The notes under the pieces: generated by a model
Database searches by the model: none
Seen by the model: the letters and a program-made list of their open reading frames with translations, nothing else
What the model was told of the DNA's origin: nothing
Shown: positions 1 to 8,203 of the stretch, in pieces
How positions within the stretch are numbered: position 1 is the first letter of the stretch
How the letters are laid out: the number at the start of each line of letters is the position of its first letter
Made by a program: the position numbers and the translations under genes
From: Erythrobacter colymbi
Lineage (GTDB): Bacteria; Pseudomonadota; Alphaproteobacteria; Sphingomonadales; Sphingomonadaceae
Assembly: GCF_002155685.1 (NCBI RefSeq)
Contig: NZ_MUYK01000001.1
Location: 434,001-498,000 of the forward strand
Length of the DNA: 64,000 nt
Direction of reading: 5' to 3'

Positions 1-2
1 TC

Positions 3-86
3 GATATCTTGAGTCTGTTCTATGCGCTGGTACTGGTGGCGAGCTTCATCGTCATCGGCCGGCGCGGGATGCTGATGCCACGGTGA
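3..86 (+). CDS. C-terminal end of an unidentified membrane protein (partial)
   Basis: The reading frame is open from the left edge and stops at TGA 84-86. It encodes about 27 residues: a hydrophobic stretch (LSLFYALVLVASFIVIG) that looks like a last transmembrane helix, followed by a short basic tail (RRGMLMPR). Basic residues after the helix suggest a cytoplasmic C-terminus. Too little is present to name a family. It points towards the hydrolase gene, which lies on the opposite strand, so the two are convergent with about 47 bases between them. Confidence 0.5.
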   Translation, partial: DILSLFYALVLVASFIVIGRRGMLMPR

Positions 87-133
87 CCACCTCTGCTCGA
101 GCGGCCGCGCATCGCAGCCGAGCCACCCGGCGT

Positions 134-913
134 TTAGCGGTCCAGATCAAGGAACTCCGCGATCAGGCGATTGAAGGCGTCGGGCTGCTCGAAGTAAGGC
201 GAGTGGCCCGCGCCGGGCATCACCACCATCCGGGCATCGGCGAAGTGCGGCACCAGGTCCGACAAAGCGGCTGGCGGCCAAATCGGGTCGTGCTCGCCCG
301 CCAGGATCAGAACGGGTGCGGTGATCCTCGAAAGGCTTTCGAGCGGAAGAAGGAAATCGGGCGCGAACAACCGCTCGGCGAGCACCGGATCGGCGACCGG
401 GTTGAACGCGCCGAATTGCCGGTAGATCGAGGCCATCAGCGGCTGCGCATGGATAAAGCTCTCGGTCAGCGCCAGCGCTGCGGGTCCTTGGCGACCCATA
501 TGCTGGCGGGCCTCGGCGAAGGAATGGAGTCCCGGAAGGTGGGCGATGCCGGCCAGTGTGCAGCACAGCACCAGACGTTCCACAAGATCGGGGCGGGCGA
601 GGGTGAGGCGGACGCCCGTCCATCCACCGAGTGACTGGCACACGACCTTTGCGCGGGTTGCTCCTGCTGCGGTGATTACGTCGGCGGCGGCTTCCACCAT
701 CTGCGCATCCATCCGCGCGGCGTCGACCGCGCCGGATTCACCGAAGCCGGGGAGGTCATAGGCGATGACGTGATGCGCTTGTGCGAATGCTGCGAATTGT
801 TGCCACCACGCCGCTCGGTTGGCACCTGCGCCGTGAATGAACAGCAGGCTCGCCTCGCCTGCGCGCGGCTCTCCCTGAGCCGACCAGCGGATCCCGCCAA
901 CTGCGCCTTCCAT
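134..913 (-). CDS. alpha/beta-fold hydrolase
   Basis: Predicted 259-residue cytoplasmic hydrolase of the alpha/beta fold. Visible motifs are the oxyanion-hole segment FIHGAG (25-30), a nucleophile elbow CQSLGG with Ser94 (the first Gly of the usual GxSxG is Cys here), the acid Asp209 in GEHDP and the base His237 in GAGHS. Order and spacing match the family. The substrate cannot be told; esters or C-C hydrolase substrates are both possible. The start at 913 was chosen because AGGAGG lies 11 bases upstream; an in-frame ATG 51 bases further upstream has no such site. It follows glnA on the same strand but a hairpin separates them, so it is probably transcribed independently. Confidence 0.85.
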   Translation of the reverse strand: MEGAVGGIRWSAQGEPRAGEASLLFIHGAGANRAAWWQQFAAFAQAHHVIAYDLPGFGESGAVDAARMDAQMVEAAADVITAAGATRAKVVCQSLGGWTGVRLTLARPDLVERLVLCCTLAGIAHLPGLHSFAEARQHMGRQGPAALALTESFIHAQPLMASIYRQFGAFNPVADPVLAERLFAPDFLLPLESLSRITAPVLILAGEHDPIWPPAALSDLVPHFADARMVVMPGAGHSPYFEQPDAFNRLIAEFLDLDR

Positions 914-1000
914 GATCGTCGTGCCCTCCTGATGCAGTCCTACCATAGTCGGGTTACGTAGCATTTGCTACATCAAATCCGCGCATGGGCCCAAGCGAAA

Positions 1001-1028
1001 GGGGCGGAAGGATCGCTCCTCCCGCCCC
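1001..1028 (-). terminator. probable terminator of glnBA
   Basis: Inverted repeat GGGGCGG (1001-1007) / CCGCCCC (1022-1028) with an additional inner GGA/TCC pairing and a TCGC loop. It sits 27 bases beyond the glnA stop on the minus strand. The following bases on that strand are TTTCGCTT, a poor U-tract, so termination strength is uncertain. Confidence 0.5.
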
Positions 1029-1054
1029 CTTGGGTGCAAACCGGCAGGTGCCGA

Positions 1055-2464
1055 TTACATCGAATAGTACATGTCGTATTCGACCGGGCACGGCGTGGTT
1101 TCGGTGCGGATCACCTCTTCCCACTTCAGTTCCATGTAGGCCTCGATCTGGTCCTTGGTGAACACGTCGCCCTTCAGGAGGAACTCGTGGTCGGCGGCCA
1201 GGCTGTCGAGCGCCTCGCGAAGCGAACCGCACACGGTCGGCACTTCGGCGAGTTCGGCCGGCGGCAGATCGTAGAGGTTCTTGTCCATCGCCTCGCCCGG
1301 GTGGATCTTGTTCTCGATCCCGTCGAGACCCGCCATCAGCAGCGCCGAATAGGCGAGGTAGGGGTTGGCGAGCGCATCGGGGAAACGGAACTCGACGCGC
1401 TTGGCCTTCTCGCCCGCACCATAGGGGATGCGGCACGAGGCAGAGCGGTTGCGGGCCGAATAGGCCAGCAGCACCGGCGCCTCGAAGCCCGGCACCAGAC
1501 GCTTGTAGCTGTTGGTGGTCGGGTTGGTGAAGGCGTTCAGGGCCTTGGCGTGCTTGATGACGCCGCCGATGTAGTAGAGGCACATTTCCGACAGGCCGGC
1601 ATATTCGTTGCCAGCGAACAGCGGCTTGCCGTCCTTCCAGATCGACATGTGGGTGTGCATCCCCGAACCGTTATCGGCCTTGATCGGCTTGGGCATGAAG
1701 GTCGCGGTCTTGCCGTAGGCGTGGGCGACCTGGTGCACGACATACTTGTAGATCTGCATGCGGTCGGCGGTCTGCACCAGCGTACCGAAGGTCAGGCCGA
1801 GTTCGTGCTGGGCGGCTGCGACTTCATGGTGGTGCTTGTCGCAGGGCAGGCCCATTTCGAGCATGGTGGTGACCATCTCGGCGCGAATGTCGACGGCGCT
1901 GTCGACCGGCGCGACCGGGAAGTAGCCGCCCTTGGCACGCGGGCGGTGGCCCAGGTTGCCGTTCTCATATTCCTTGCTGGTGTTGCCCGGCAGTTCGATA
2001 TCGTCGATCGCGAAGCCCGAGCCGGCATAGCCGTCCTCGAAGCGCACGTCGTCGAACATGAAGAACTCGGCTTCGGGGCCGACATAGACGGTGTCGCCCA
2101 GACCGGTCGACTTGAGGTAAGCCTCGGCGCGCTTGGCGGTGGTGCGCGGGTCGCGGCTGTACCAGTCACCGGTCGAAGGCTCGACGATGTCGCAGTTGAT
2201 GATCAGCATCGGGGTGGCGCTGAAGGGATCGACCCAGGTCTCGGTCAGGTCGGGCTTCAGGATCATGTCGGATTCGTTGATCGCCTTCCAGCCGGCGATC
2301 GACGAGCCGTCGAACATCAGGCCGTCTTCCAGCTCGTCCTCGCCCATGACACCGGCGACCATGGTGAGGTGCTGCCACTTGCCCTTGGGATCGGTGAAAC
2401 GCAGATCGACCCACTCGATTTCCTCGTCCTTGATCTTCTTCAGGACGTCTTTTGCTTTCGACAT
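1055..2464 (-). CDS. glnA: glutamine synthetase type I
   Basis: 469 residues, the normal length of dodecameric type I glutamine synthetase, which makes glutamine from glutamate, ammonia and ATP in the cytoplasm. Family signatures are visible throughout: DGSSIAGW near residue 50, the catalytic-domain segment around [12 protein letters not shown], the ATP-site region [10 protein letters not shown], and NLYDLPPAE near the C-terminus. Tyr398 in that last motif is the family's adenylylation site, so GlnE-type control is expected. It follows glnB after 65 bases, the classical proteobacterial glnB-glnA arrangement, so the PII signal protein and its main target are co-transcribed under nitrogen control. 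Confidence 0.98.
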   Translation of the reverse strand: MSKAKDVLKKIKDEEIEWVDLRFTDPKGKWQHLTMVAGVMGEDELEDGLMFDGSSIAGWKAINESDMILKPDLTETWVDPFSATPMLIINCDIVEPSTGDWYSRDPRTTAKRAEAYLKSTGLGDTVYVGPEAEFFMFDDVRFEDGYAGSGFAIDDIELPGNTSKEYENGNLGHRPRAKGGYFPVAPVDSAVDIRAEMVTTMLEMGLPCDKHHHEVAAAQHELGLTFGTLVQTADRMQIYKYVVHQVAHAYGKTATFMPKPIKADNGSGMHTHMSIWKDGKPLFAGNEYAGLSEMCLYYIGGVIKHAKALNAFTNPTTNSYKRLVPGFEAPVLLAYSARNRSASCRIPYGAGEKAKRVEFRFPDALANPYLAYSALLMAGLDGIENKIHPGEAMDKNLYDLPPAELAEVPTVCGSLREALDSLAADHEFLLKGDVFTKDQIEAYMELKWEEVIRTETTPCPVEYDMYYSM

Positions 2465-2529
2465 TTCGGTGTTGCCTCCAAGTTATATCTGGCCGGCCCG
2501 CCCGGTTGGCAGGCAGGAGAGGGTGGAAA

Positions 2530-2982
<453 letters not shown>

Positions 2983-3029
2983 TCAAGGGGAGGGATGTCT
3001 TTCGCCGATGAGGGGCGGTTAGCAAGATT

Positions 3030-3053
3030 ATGGTGCACCGCGCAATGGTGCAC
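3030..3053. promoter_or_regulatory. NtrC-like enhancer site upstream of glnB
   Basis: Two copies of ATGGTGCAC (3030-3038 and 3045-3053) contain the GGTGCAC core typical of NtrC half-sites. The first is part of the 8-bp palindrome GGTGCACC. The pair sits about 100 bases upstream of the sigma-54 promoter, where an enhancer is expected. The half-site spacing is two bases longer than the enterobacterial TGCACC-N5-GGTGCA consensus, so the exact recognition unit is uncertain. Confidence 0.5.
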
Positions 3054-3099
3054 AGCATCAGATCACCGCATGCCTAAATTTTAAGCAGGGTTGCCGGAT

Positions 3100-4029
3100 T
3101 CAAAGGCGCAGGCCGGTGGTTTCCGGCAGGCCGCACATGATATTGAGGTTCTGGATCGCGGCCCCCGAAGCGCCCTTGCCGAGGTTGTCGAGGCGGGCGA
3201 TCAGGCGGGCCTGCGTGCCGTCGGCAGAGGGGCAGACATGCAGGGCGAGGCCGTCCCACGGCGCGGTCGATTTCAGCAGCAAAAGCTCGGCCGGGATCGG
3301 GGCGAGCGGCGCGACCGAAACGAAGGCGCTGCCGGCATAGAACGCCTCGAGCGCGGCGTGGAGCGCGGTGCCTTGCGGCTGGACGGGAAGCGCGGCGAGC
3401 GGCAGCGGCACATCGACCACCATGCCGCGATGGGCCGGAATGACGCTGGGCGAAAATACCGGCGCGTGGGTGAGGCCGGCATAGGTCTGCATTTCGGGCA
3501 GATGCTTGTGTCCGCCAGCCAGACCATAGGCCCGGAAAGCGATGTCGGGCTCGGCCTCGAAACGGTCGATCAGCGCATTGCCGCCCCCCGAATAGCCGCT
3601 CACCGCGTTGACGGTGAAGGGGAAGTCGGCCGGCAGCAGCCCGGCGCGCACCAGCGGCGCGACCAGTGCGAGGAAGCCGGTGGGGTAGCACCCCGGATTG
3701 CTCACCAGCCGCGCTTCGGCGATCCGCTCGTGCCCGATCAGTTCGGGGAAGCCATAGGTCCAGCCTTCCGCCACACGGTGCGCGCTCGAGGCATCGATGA
3801 TGCGGGTATCGGAGCCCTCTGCCAGCTTCACCGCTTCCTTGGCGGCCTCGTCCGGCAGGCACAGGATCGCGATGTCGGCGGCGTGGAGCGCATCGCGGCG
3901 GGCGGCTTCGTCCTTGCGCTGGGCATCGTCGAGGACGATCAGGTCGAACTCGTCACGCCCTTCCAAACGCTCGCGGATTTCGAGGCCCGTGGTGCCTGCG
4001 GCCCCGTCGATGAACAGCCGGATCGCCAC
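3100..4029 (-). CDS. argC: N-acetyl-gamma-glutamyl-phosphate reductase, short (type 2) form
   Basis: 309 residues, the length of the shorter type 2 ArgC rather than the roughly 345-residue type 1. It reduces N-acetyl-glutamyl-5-phosphate with NADPH in arginine synthesis. An N-terminal dinucleotide-binding loop (GAAGTTGLEI) and the catalytic cysteine Cys114 in NPGCYPTGF are clear, as is the GYSGGG segment. A gene for an SH3 protein ends 3 bases upstream on the same strand, so the two are probably co-transcribed. No other arginine gene is in the window. Confidence 0.95.
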   Translation of the reverse strand: MAIRLFIDGAAGTTGLEIRERLEGRDEFDLIVLDDAQRKDEAARRDALHAADIAILCLPDEAAKEAVKLAEGSDTRIIDASSAHRVAEGWTYGFPELIGHERIAEARLVSNPGCYPTGFLALVAPLVRAGLLPADFPFTVNAVSGYSGGGNALIDRFEAEPDIAFRAYGLAGGHKHLPEMQTYAGLTHAPVFSPSVIPAHRGMVVDVPLPLAALPVQPQGTALHAALEAFYAGSAFVSVAPLAPIPAELLLLKSTAPWDGLALHVCPSADGTQARLIARLDNLGKGASGAAIQNLNIMCGLPETTGLRL

Positions 4030-4032
4030 GGC

Positions 4033-4395
4033 TCAGGCTTCGGCGGGGGCGAGGTCGCTCGCCCGGCACCAGCCGGAGGGGCCTTGCGGACCCGGGCAGC
4101 CCCATACCCATTCGCCCGCCACGTCGAGCAGCTCGAACCGGCTTCCGGCGGGGAGCGTCGCGAAGACCTCGGCATCGGCGCGGGGGGTGAGGCGCAGGCC
4201 TGCGCCCGCGTCGCCGACAGTGCGGGCATGGGGGATGACATAATGCGCCGCGAGATGCGTTCCGGCGAGCGCCATGTGAGCCAGATCGCCGCGCAGCGGC
4301 AGCGTGCCGGGCGCGGGGCGCTCGACCGGGCCCTTCAGGCCCAGCACGCCCTCGGGCACTGCATAATCCGTAGTGTCGCGCGCCGTGCCGCTCAT
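4033..4395 (-). CDS. bacterial SH3-domain protein
   Basis: 120 residues if started at ATG 4395; a longer frame reaches 4470 without a better start. The C-terminal half (about 60-115) looks like a bacterial SH3 fold: GLRLTPRADAEVFATLPAGSR, then a segment ending GEWVWGCPGPQGPSGWCRASDL, with two cysteines that could pair. No signal peptide or membrane segment is visible, so the protein looks cytoplasmic, unlike many wall-binding SH3b proteins. The role is unknown. It lies between the aminopeptidase and argC on the same strand, only 3 bases from argC. Confidence 0.75.
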   Translation of the reverse strand: MSGTARDTTDYAVPEGVLGLKGPVERPAPGTLPLRGDLAHMALAGTHLAAHYVIPHARTVGDAGAGLRLTPRADAEVFATLPAGSRFELLDVAGEWVWGCPGPQGPSGWCRASDLAPAEA

Positions 4396-4488
4396 GCGTG
4401 TTCCGTCAGCCCTTACCGGTAGCGCCGCTGCCTCTCCCCAGGCGCGGCGTGGCAGGCCCGTTAGCGGCAAGCGGCCCCGAGGGCAAGG

Positions 4489-5874
4489 TCAGGCACCGTA
4501 ACGGCTGCGGATGGCGTGCCACGCTGCTCTCAGGCCGAGGCCCCTGCCGCCCCGCGCGCGGCCGGGCTTGGGCGCGGGGGTCCAGGCGAAGGTGTCGAAG
4601 TGCACCCAGTCCAGCCCCTCGCCGACAAAGCGGTCGAGGAACAGCCCGGCAACGCTCGCCCCGGCAAAGGGGTTGGCGGCCGAGTTCGCCATGTCGGCGA
4701 CGTCCGAGGCGAGGTATTCGCGATAGGCATCGTGGAGCGGCAGGCGCCAGGCCGGATCGTCATGCGCCTTTCCGGCGGCGAGGAAGGCTTCGGCGGTCTC
4801 GTCCCGCCTCGCCATCAGGGCAGGGAGATCAGGGCCGAGCGCGACCCGTGCCGCGCCCGTCAACGTGGCGAAATCGACAATCAGATCAGGGCTTTCCTCC
4901 GAGGCGCGGGTGAGCGCGTCGCCGAGGATCAGGCGCCCCTCGGCGTCGGTATTGTCGATCTCGACCGTGAGGCCCTTGCGGGTGCGCAGGATATCGCCGG
5001 GCCGGAAGGCATTGCCCGCAATCGCATTTTCCACTGCCGGAACAAGCACATGGAGCCGCACCTTGAGCCGCGCCTCCATCACCAGCCCCACCAGCGCGAT
5101 GGCGTGCGCGGCGCCGCCCATGTCCTTCTTCATCAGCCGCATGCCCGAGGGCGGCTTGATGTCGAGACCGCCGCTGTCGAAGCAGACACCCTTGCCGACC
5201 ACCGCGAGCACCGGATGTGTAGGATCCCCCCAGACGAGATGCATCAGCCGCGGGGCATGGTGCCGTGCCGCCGCGCGCCCGACGGCGTGAACCATCGGGT
5301 AGTCCTGCTCGAGGGCATCGCCCCGCACCACGGTGAGCTCGGCCTTGTGGGCCTTGGCGAGCTTCTCGAATTCCGCCTCGAGCGCGGCGGGGCCCATGTC
5401 CTCAGGGGGCGCATTGACGAGGTCGCGCACCAGCAATTCTGCTTGCGCTTCAGCCACATAGCCATCGATCTGTCCGACCTGCGCGGTCAGCAGCACCCTC
5501 GGCCCCTGAGCCTTGTCCTCGCTCTTGTATCGGGTGAAGCGGTGCTGGGCGGTGATCCAGCCGAACATCGCCGGCCCGGCCTCGCCATTCGCGAGGCGGT
5601 AGACCCCTTCGGGCAGTTCCTCGGCGAGCTTGGCGAGGCACCAGGCCGAGAGGCTCTCGGGATTGGCTACCCCGCTGATAACAAACCACGAATCTCCGTC
5701 GGGAATGATCGCGAACTGGTATCCCCCGCCCTCGAATTTCTGCGCCGCAAGGCTTGCGCGCTGGCCGGCCGACAGCCCCTTGGCGAAGGCTTCGAAGCCG
5801 TCCTTGCTGACGAGGTGGATGGCAATGGCAGGTTCGCCGCGGTCGGGCCGGATCAGGGCTTTGGCTTCGGTCAT
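4489..5874 (-). CDS. leucyl aminopeptidase family protein (M17)
   Basis: 461 residues with the M17 metallopeptidase signature NTDAEGRL at 308-315, the metal-binding KGVCFDSGGLDIKP segment and the catalytic lysine region MKKDMGGA. The family removes N-terminal residues from peptides with two metal ions, usually as a cytoplasmic hexamer. The N-terminal 170 residues are poorly conserved, as is normal for the family. It is the first gene of the minus-strand group aminopeptidase, SH3 protein, argC. A second M17 enzyme (pepA) often exists in these genomes, so the symbol is left blank. Confidence 0.92.
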   Translation of the reverse strand: MTEAKALIRPDRGEPAIAIHLVSKDGFEAFAKGLSAGQRASLAAQKFEGGGYQFAIIPDGDSWFVISGVANPESLSAWCLAKLAEELPEGVYRLANGEAGPAMFGWITAQHRFTRYKSEDKAQGPRVLLTAQVGQIDGYVAEAQAELLVRDLVNAPPEDMGPAALEAEFEKLAKAHKAELTVVRGDALEQDYPMVHAVGRAAARHHAPRLMHLVWGDPTHPVLAVVGKGVCFDSGGLDIKPPSGMRLMKKDMGGAAHAIALVGLVMEARLKVRLHVLVPAVENAIAGNAFRPGDILRTRKGLTVEIDNTDAEGRLILGDALTRASEESPDLIVDFATLTGAARVALGPDLPALMARRDETAEAFLAAGKAHDDPAWRLPLHDAYREYLASDVADMANSAANPFAGASVAGLFLDRFVGEGLDWVHFDTFAWTPAPKPGRARGGRGLGLRAAWHAIRSRYGA

Positions 5875-5942
5875 TCCCGTTCCATAATCGGACCGGCCCG
5901 ATTGTCACCACCGGATTCGGATGAGGCCATGAGGAGGACGCC

Positions 5943-6863
5943 ATGTTTCATGTGAAACGCGCAAATGCGGGGGGTCTAGAGGGGGTCTGGAGGGGGTCTG
6001 GCAGGGGTCTGGACGCCGCTGGTGCCCGTCTGGCGCGCGCTGGCGGGGTGCTGGCGCTGGTCTGGCTCGCCGCCTGCTCCGCGCCCGAGGATGCGGCCGG
6101 GAAGACCGCCGCTGCCGCACCCGACACCGCCGCCGCACCGACGCCGCCCGCACCGCCTGCTCCCGCACCCGCCAAGGTCGAGTTCACCGACAACGAGGCG
6201 AAGACCGTCAAGGCCGGCGAGGCCAAGCGCGAGTTCGCCTATAGCTGGCCCGAAGAGGTGTCCGCCATCCCCGCACTCGCCGCGCGCTTCACCGCCGAGC
6301 GCGACCGGCAGCTCGCCGAACAGAAGGCGGACTGGCAGGGCTCGCTCAAGGAATTTGCCGACAGCGACTGCTTCGGCTGCATCAACCGCGAGGCCCAGAC
6401 CAACTGGGACGTGGTCGCCAACCTGCCGCGCTTCCTCTCGCTCTCGCAGGCCTTCTACGCCTATACCGGCGGCGCGCATGGCAACAGCGGATCGGCCGGG
6501 CTGGTGTGGGACCGCGAGGCCGGCAAGGCGCTCGAACCGGAGGATTTCTTCACCTCGGCCAAGGCGATGCAGGACGTGCTCGGGCCGCGCTGGTGCAAGG
6601 CGCTGGCCGAGGCGCGCCGCGCCAAGATGGGCGGTGATGCGCCGGTGGATGACGGCACCTTCCCCTGTCCCCCGATCGAGGATCTGACCGTGCTGCTCGG
6701 CTCGAAAGGCAAGACCGCCTTCGACCGTATCGGCCTGATCGCCGATCCCTATGTCGCCGGTTCCTATGCCGAAGGGCAGTACGAGGTGACCATCCCGGTC
6801 ACGCCTGCGGTGCTTGCGGCCGTCAAACCCGAATACAAGGCAGCCTTCGCGCTCGGGAAGTAG
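5943..6863 (+). CDS. lipoprotein with DUF3298/DUF4163-like domain
   Basis: 306 residues. A strong AGGAGG site 5 bases before ATG 5943 supports this start, although it gives a long, repeat-encoded n-region of about 33 residues before the hydrophobic core and the lipobox LAAC (Cys45). An Ala/Pro-rich linker follows (about 50-75). The rest resembles the RsiV/PdaC C-terminal domain: a segment LPRFLSLSQAFYAYTGGAHG, then DREAGKALEPEDFF, typical of DUF3298. Mature location would be the outer or inner membrane facing the periplasm; the function is unknown. The first codons lie inside a parS-like palindrome, and residues about 10-24 are encoded by four 11-bp repeats. Confidence 0.8.
   Translation: MFHVKRANAGGLEGVWRGSGRGLDAAGARLARAGGVLALVWLAACSAPEDAAGKTAAAAPDTAAAPTPPAPPAPAPAKVEFTDNEAKTVKAGEAKREFAYSWPEEVSAIPALAARFTAERDRQLAEQKADWQGSLKEFADSDCFGCINREAQTNWDVVANLPRFLSLSQAFYAYTGGAHGNSGSAGLVWDREAGKALEPEDFFTSAKAMQDVLGPRWCKALAEARRAKMGGDAPVDDGTFPCPPIEDLTVLLGSKGKTAFDRIGLIADPYVAGSYAEGQYEVTIPVTPAVLAAVKPEYKAAFALGK
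5944..5959. promoter_or_regulatory. parS-like palindrome, copy A
   Basis: TGTTTCATGTGAAACG matches the near-universal ParB site TGTTTCACGTGAAACA at 14 of 16 positions. It overlaps the start codon of the lipoprotein gene (A of ATG at 5943). It is followed, after 10 bases, by four 11-bp repeats. The same arrangement occurs at 58807-58876. Confidence 0.6.
5970..6013 (+). repeat. four tandem 11-bp repeats GGGGGTCTGGA, copy A
   Basis: Units are GGGGGTCTAGA, GGGGGTCTGGA, GGGGGTCTGGC and AGGGGTCTGGA, exactly 11 bases each. They begin 10 bases after the parS-like palindrome and are read in frame as part of the lipoprotein N-terminus. An 11-bp period is close to one helical turn. Confidence 0.9.
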
Positions 6864-6895
6864 CTTTTCGGGGCGGCAGTCGCTATGTGAGGGCG

Positions 6896-7723
6896 ATGCA
6901 CGATTATCAACTCGTTGACGGCGATACGACCGTCTACCGCGATGGCTCCATCAAGCTCCACACGCCGGAAGGCTTCGAGGGGATGCGGAAGGCCGGGCGC
7001 CTGGCCGCCGAAATCCTCGATGCCTGCGTCGAACTGGTGAAGCCCGGCGTCACCACCGGCAGCATCGACGATGCCGTGCGGGGCATGATGCTGGATGCGG
7101 GCGCGGTGCCGGCGACGCTCGGCTACCGCGGCTATGCGCATTCCTCGTGCATCTCGATCAACCACGTGATCTGCCACGGCATTCCGGGCGACAAGGTGCT
7201 GAAGGATGGCGACATCCTCAACATCGACGTCACCCCGCTGGTCGATGGCTGGCACGGCGACACCAGCCGGATGTTCTACGCGGGCGAGCCTTCGCTGAAG
7301 GCGAAGAAGCTGGTCGAGGTGACTTATGAATGCCTGATGCTCGGCATCGCCGCGGCGCAGCCCGGCGCGCGGCTGGGCGATATCGGCGCGGCGATCGAGG
7401 CGCACGCGAGCCAGTTCCGCTACAGCGTGGTGCGCGAATTCTGCGGCCACGGCCTCGGCAAGCTGTTCCACGACGCCCCCGAAGTGATCCACGCCGCGCG
7501 CGCAGGCACGGGGCCGGAGCTGCGCCCGGGGATGTTCTTCACCATCGAGCCGATGATCAACCTCGGCAAGCCGTGGGCCAAGGTGCTCGGCGACGGCTGG
7601 ACCGCGGTGACTCGCGACAAATCGCTCTCCGCGCAGTTCGAGCACTCGATCGCGATCACCGAGACGGGGAACGAGATTTTCACCAAGAGCCCGACGGGGC
7701 GGGACTGCCCGCCTTACGTTTAG
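6896..7723 (+). CDS. map: methionine aminopeptidase, type I
   Basis: 275 residues from ATG 6896; an in-frame GTG at 6887 is possible but adds only three residues. The pita-bread fold markers are present: SSCISINHVICHGIP with the substrate-binding His, the metal ligands in NIDVTPLVDGWHGDTSR, CGHGLGKLFH, TIEPMIN and the final SAQFEHSIAIT. It removes the initiator methionine from nascent proteins in the cytoplasm. It stands 32 bases after the lipoprotein gene. About 160 bases of repeat-rich DNA follow it. Confidence 0.96.
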   Translation: MHDYQLVDGDTTVYRDGSIKLHTPEGFEGMRKAGRLAAEILDACVELVKPGVTTGSIDDAVRGMMLDAGAVPATLGYRGYAHSSCISINHVICHGIPGDKVLKDGDILNIDVTPLVDGWHGDTSRMFYAGEPSLKAKKLVEVTYECLMLGIAAAQPGARLGDIGAAIEAHASQFRYSVVREFCGHGLGKLFHDAPEVIHAARAGTGPELRPGMFFTIEPMINLGKPWAKVLGDGWTAVTRDKSLSAQFEHSIAITETGNEIFTKSPTGRDCPPYV

Positions 7724-7726
7724 GTT

Positions 7727-7825
7727 TTTCGCACGCCCCTCCGGGCGCGCGATCCTCGCTAGACGGGCAGCAAAGCTGCCCCCGCTGCGGGCGGGCAGTC
7801 GCCCTTGCGGCCCTGCGGGCCGTCT
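7727..7825 (+). repeat. dispersed GC-rich palindromic repeat
   Basis: Several small hairpins, including GGGCAGCAAAGCTGCCC, followed by CCCGCTGCGGGCGGGCA and GCCCTTGCGGC. The same succession (TTTCGCACGCC, then ATCCTCGCT, then CGCTGCGGGCGGGCA and GCCCTTGCGGC) is found in reverse orientation at about 11640-11750. This suggests one repeat family. It may also terminate map transcription. Confidence 0.5.
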
Positions 7826-7834
7826 CGCCATTTT

Positions 7835-7866
7835 CGTCATCCCGGACTTGATCCGGGATCCAGCTT
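7835..7866 (+). repeat. left 32-bp inverted repeat flanking the 98-aa gene
   Basis: A 32-base segment, itself containing the palindrome CCCGGACTTGATCCGGG, matches the reverse complement of 8158-8189 at 30 of 32 positions. The two copies bracket a small gene. Confidence 0.85.
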
Positions 7867-7890
7867 CCTTTTGGATTGGGGGCATTCCAG

Positions 7891-8187
7891 ATGCGCGACC
7901 TGATCGAGCAAGCAACCCGCGAAACGCTGGTCGAGTTCATCTTGGCCGTCATCCACGGCTACACAATCATGGCGCGCGATCCTGATTTGAGCGAAGAGCA
8001 GCGCGCCATCATCAATAACCGCATCCACTACCTTGTCGGTCATGCATGGTCGCTGGTGAAAGGCCTCGAACTGAACAGCTGGATGATCGACGGAATTGCG
8101 GAGCATTCCGCCCCGCTTGTCCCTTCGCTCCGCAAGCACGCCGACGCGATCCTGAAGAAGCTGGACCCCGGATCAAGTCCGGGGTGA
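7891..8187 (+). CDS. hypothetical protein between inverted repeats
   Basis: 98 residues from ATG 7891. No family recognised. The protein is mostly helical by inspection: RDLIEQATRETLVEFILAVI, a middle EEQRAIINNRI and a C-terminal LRKHADAILKK. There is no signal peptide or convincing membrane segment. Base composition is visibly lower in GC than in the neighbours (for example catcatcaataaccgcatcc). The last eight residues (LDPGSSPG) and the stop codon are supplied by the right inverted repeat, so the present end may be secondary to repeat insertion. It could be a small acquired gene carried between repeats, or an old gene truncated by one of them. Confidence 0.55.
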   Translation: MRDLIEQATRETLVEFILAVIHGYTIMARDPDLSEEQRAIINNRIHYLVGHAWSLVKGLELNSWMIDGIAEHSAPLVPSLRKHADAILKKLDPGSSPG

Positions 8188-8189
8188 CG
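8158..8189 (-). repeat. right 32-bp inverted repeat flanking the 98-aa gene
   Basis: Inverted partner of 7835-7866 with two mismatches. It encodes the C-terminal eight residues and stop of the small gene. No obvious target-site duplication is visible outside the pair. Confidence 0.85.
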
Positions 8190-8203
8190 GGAGAGGTCCG
8201 CCT

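Noticed and set aside
4033..4470. Longer start at 4470 for the SH3 protein
   Set aside because: The extra 25 residues have no supporting ribosome-binding site and look like GC-rich upstream sequence.
5970..6013. CRISPR array (short regular repeats)
   Set aside because: 11-bp tandem units without spacers; no cas genes in the window.
7835..8189. Classical insertion sequence
   Set aside because: No transposase motif in the only ORF and no target-site duplication visible.
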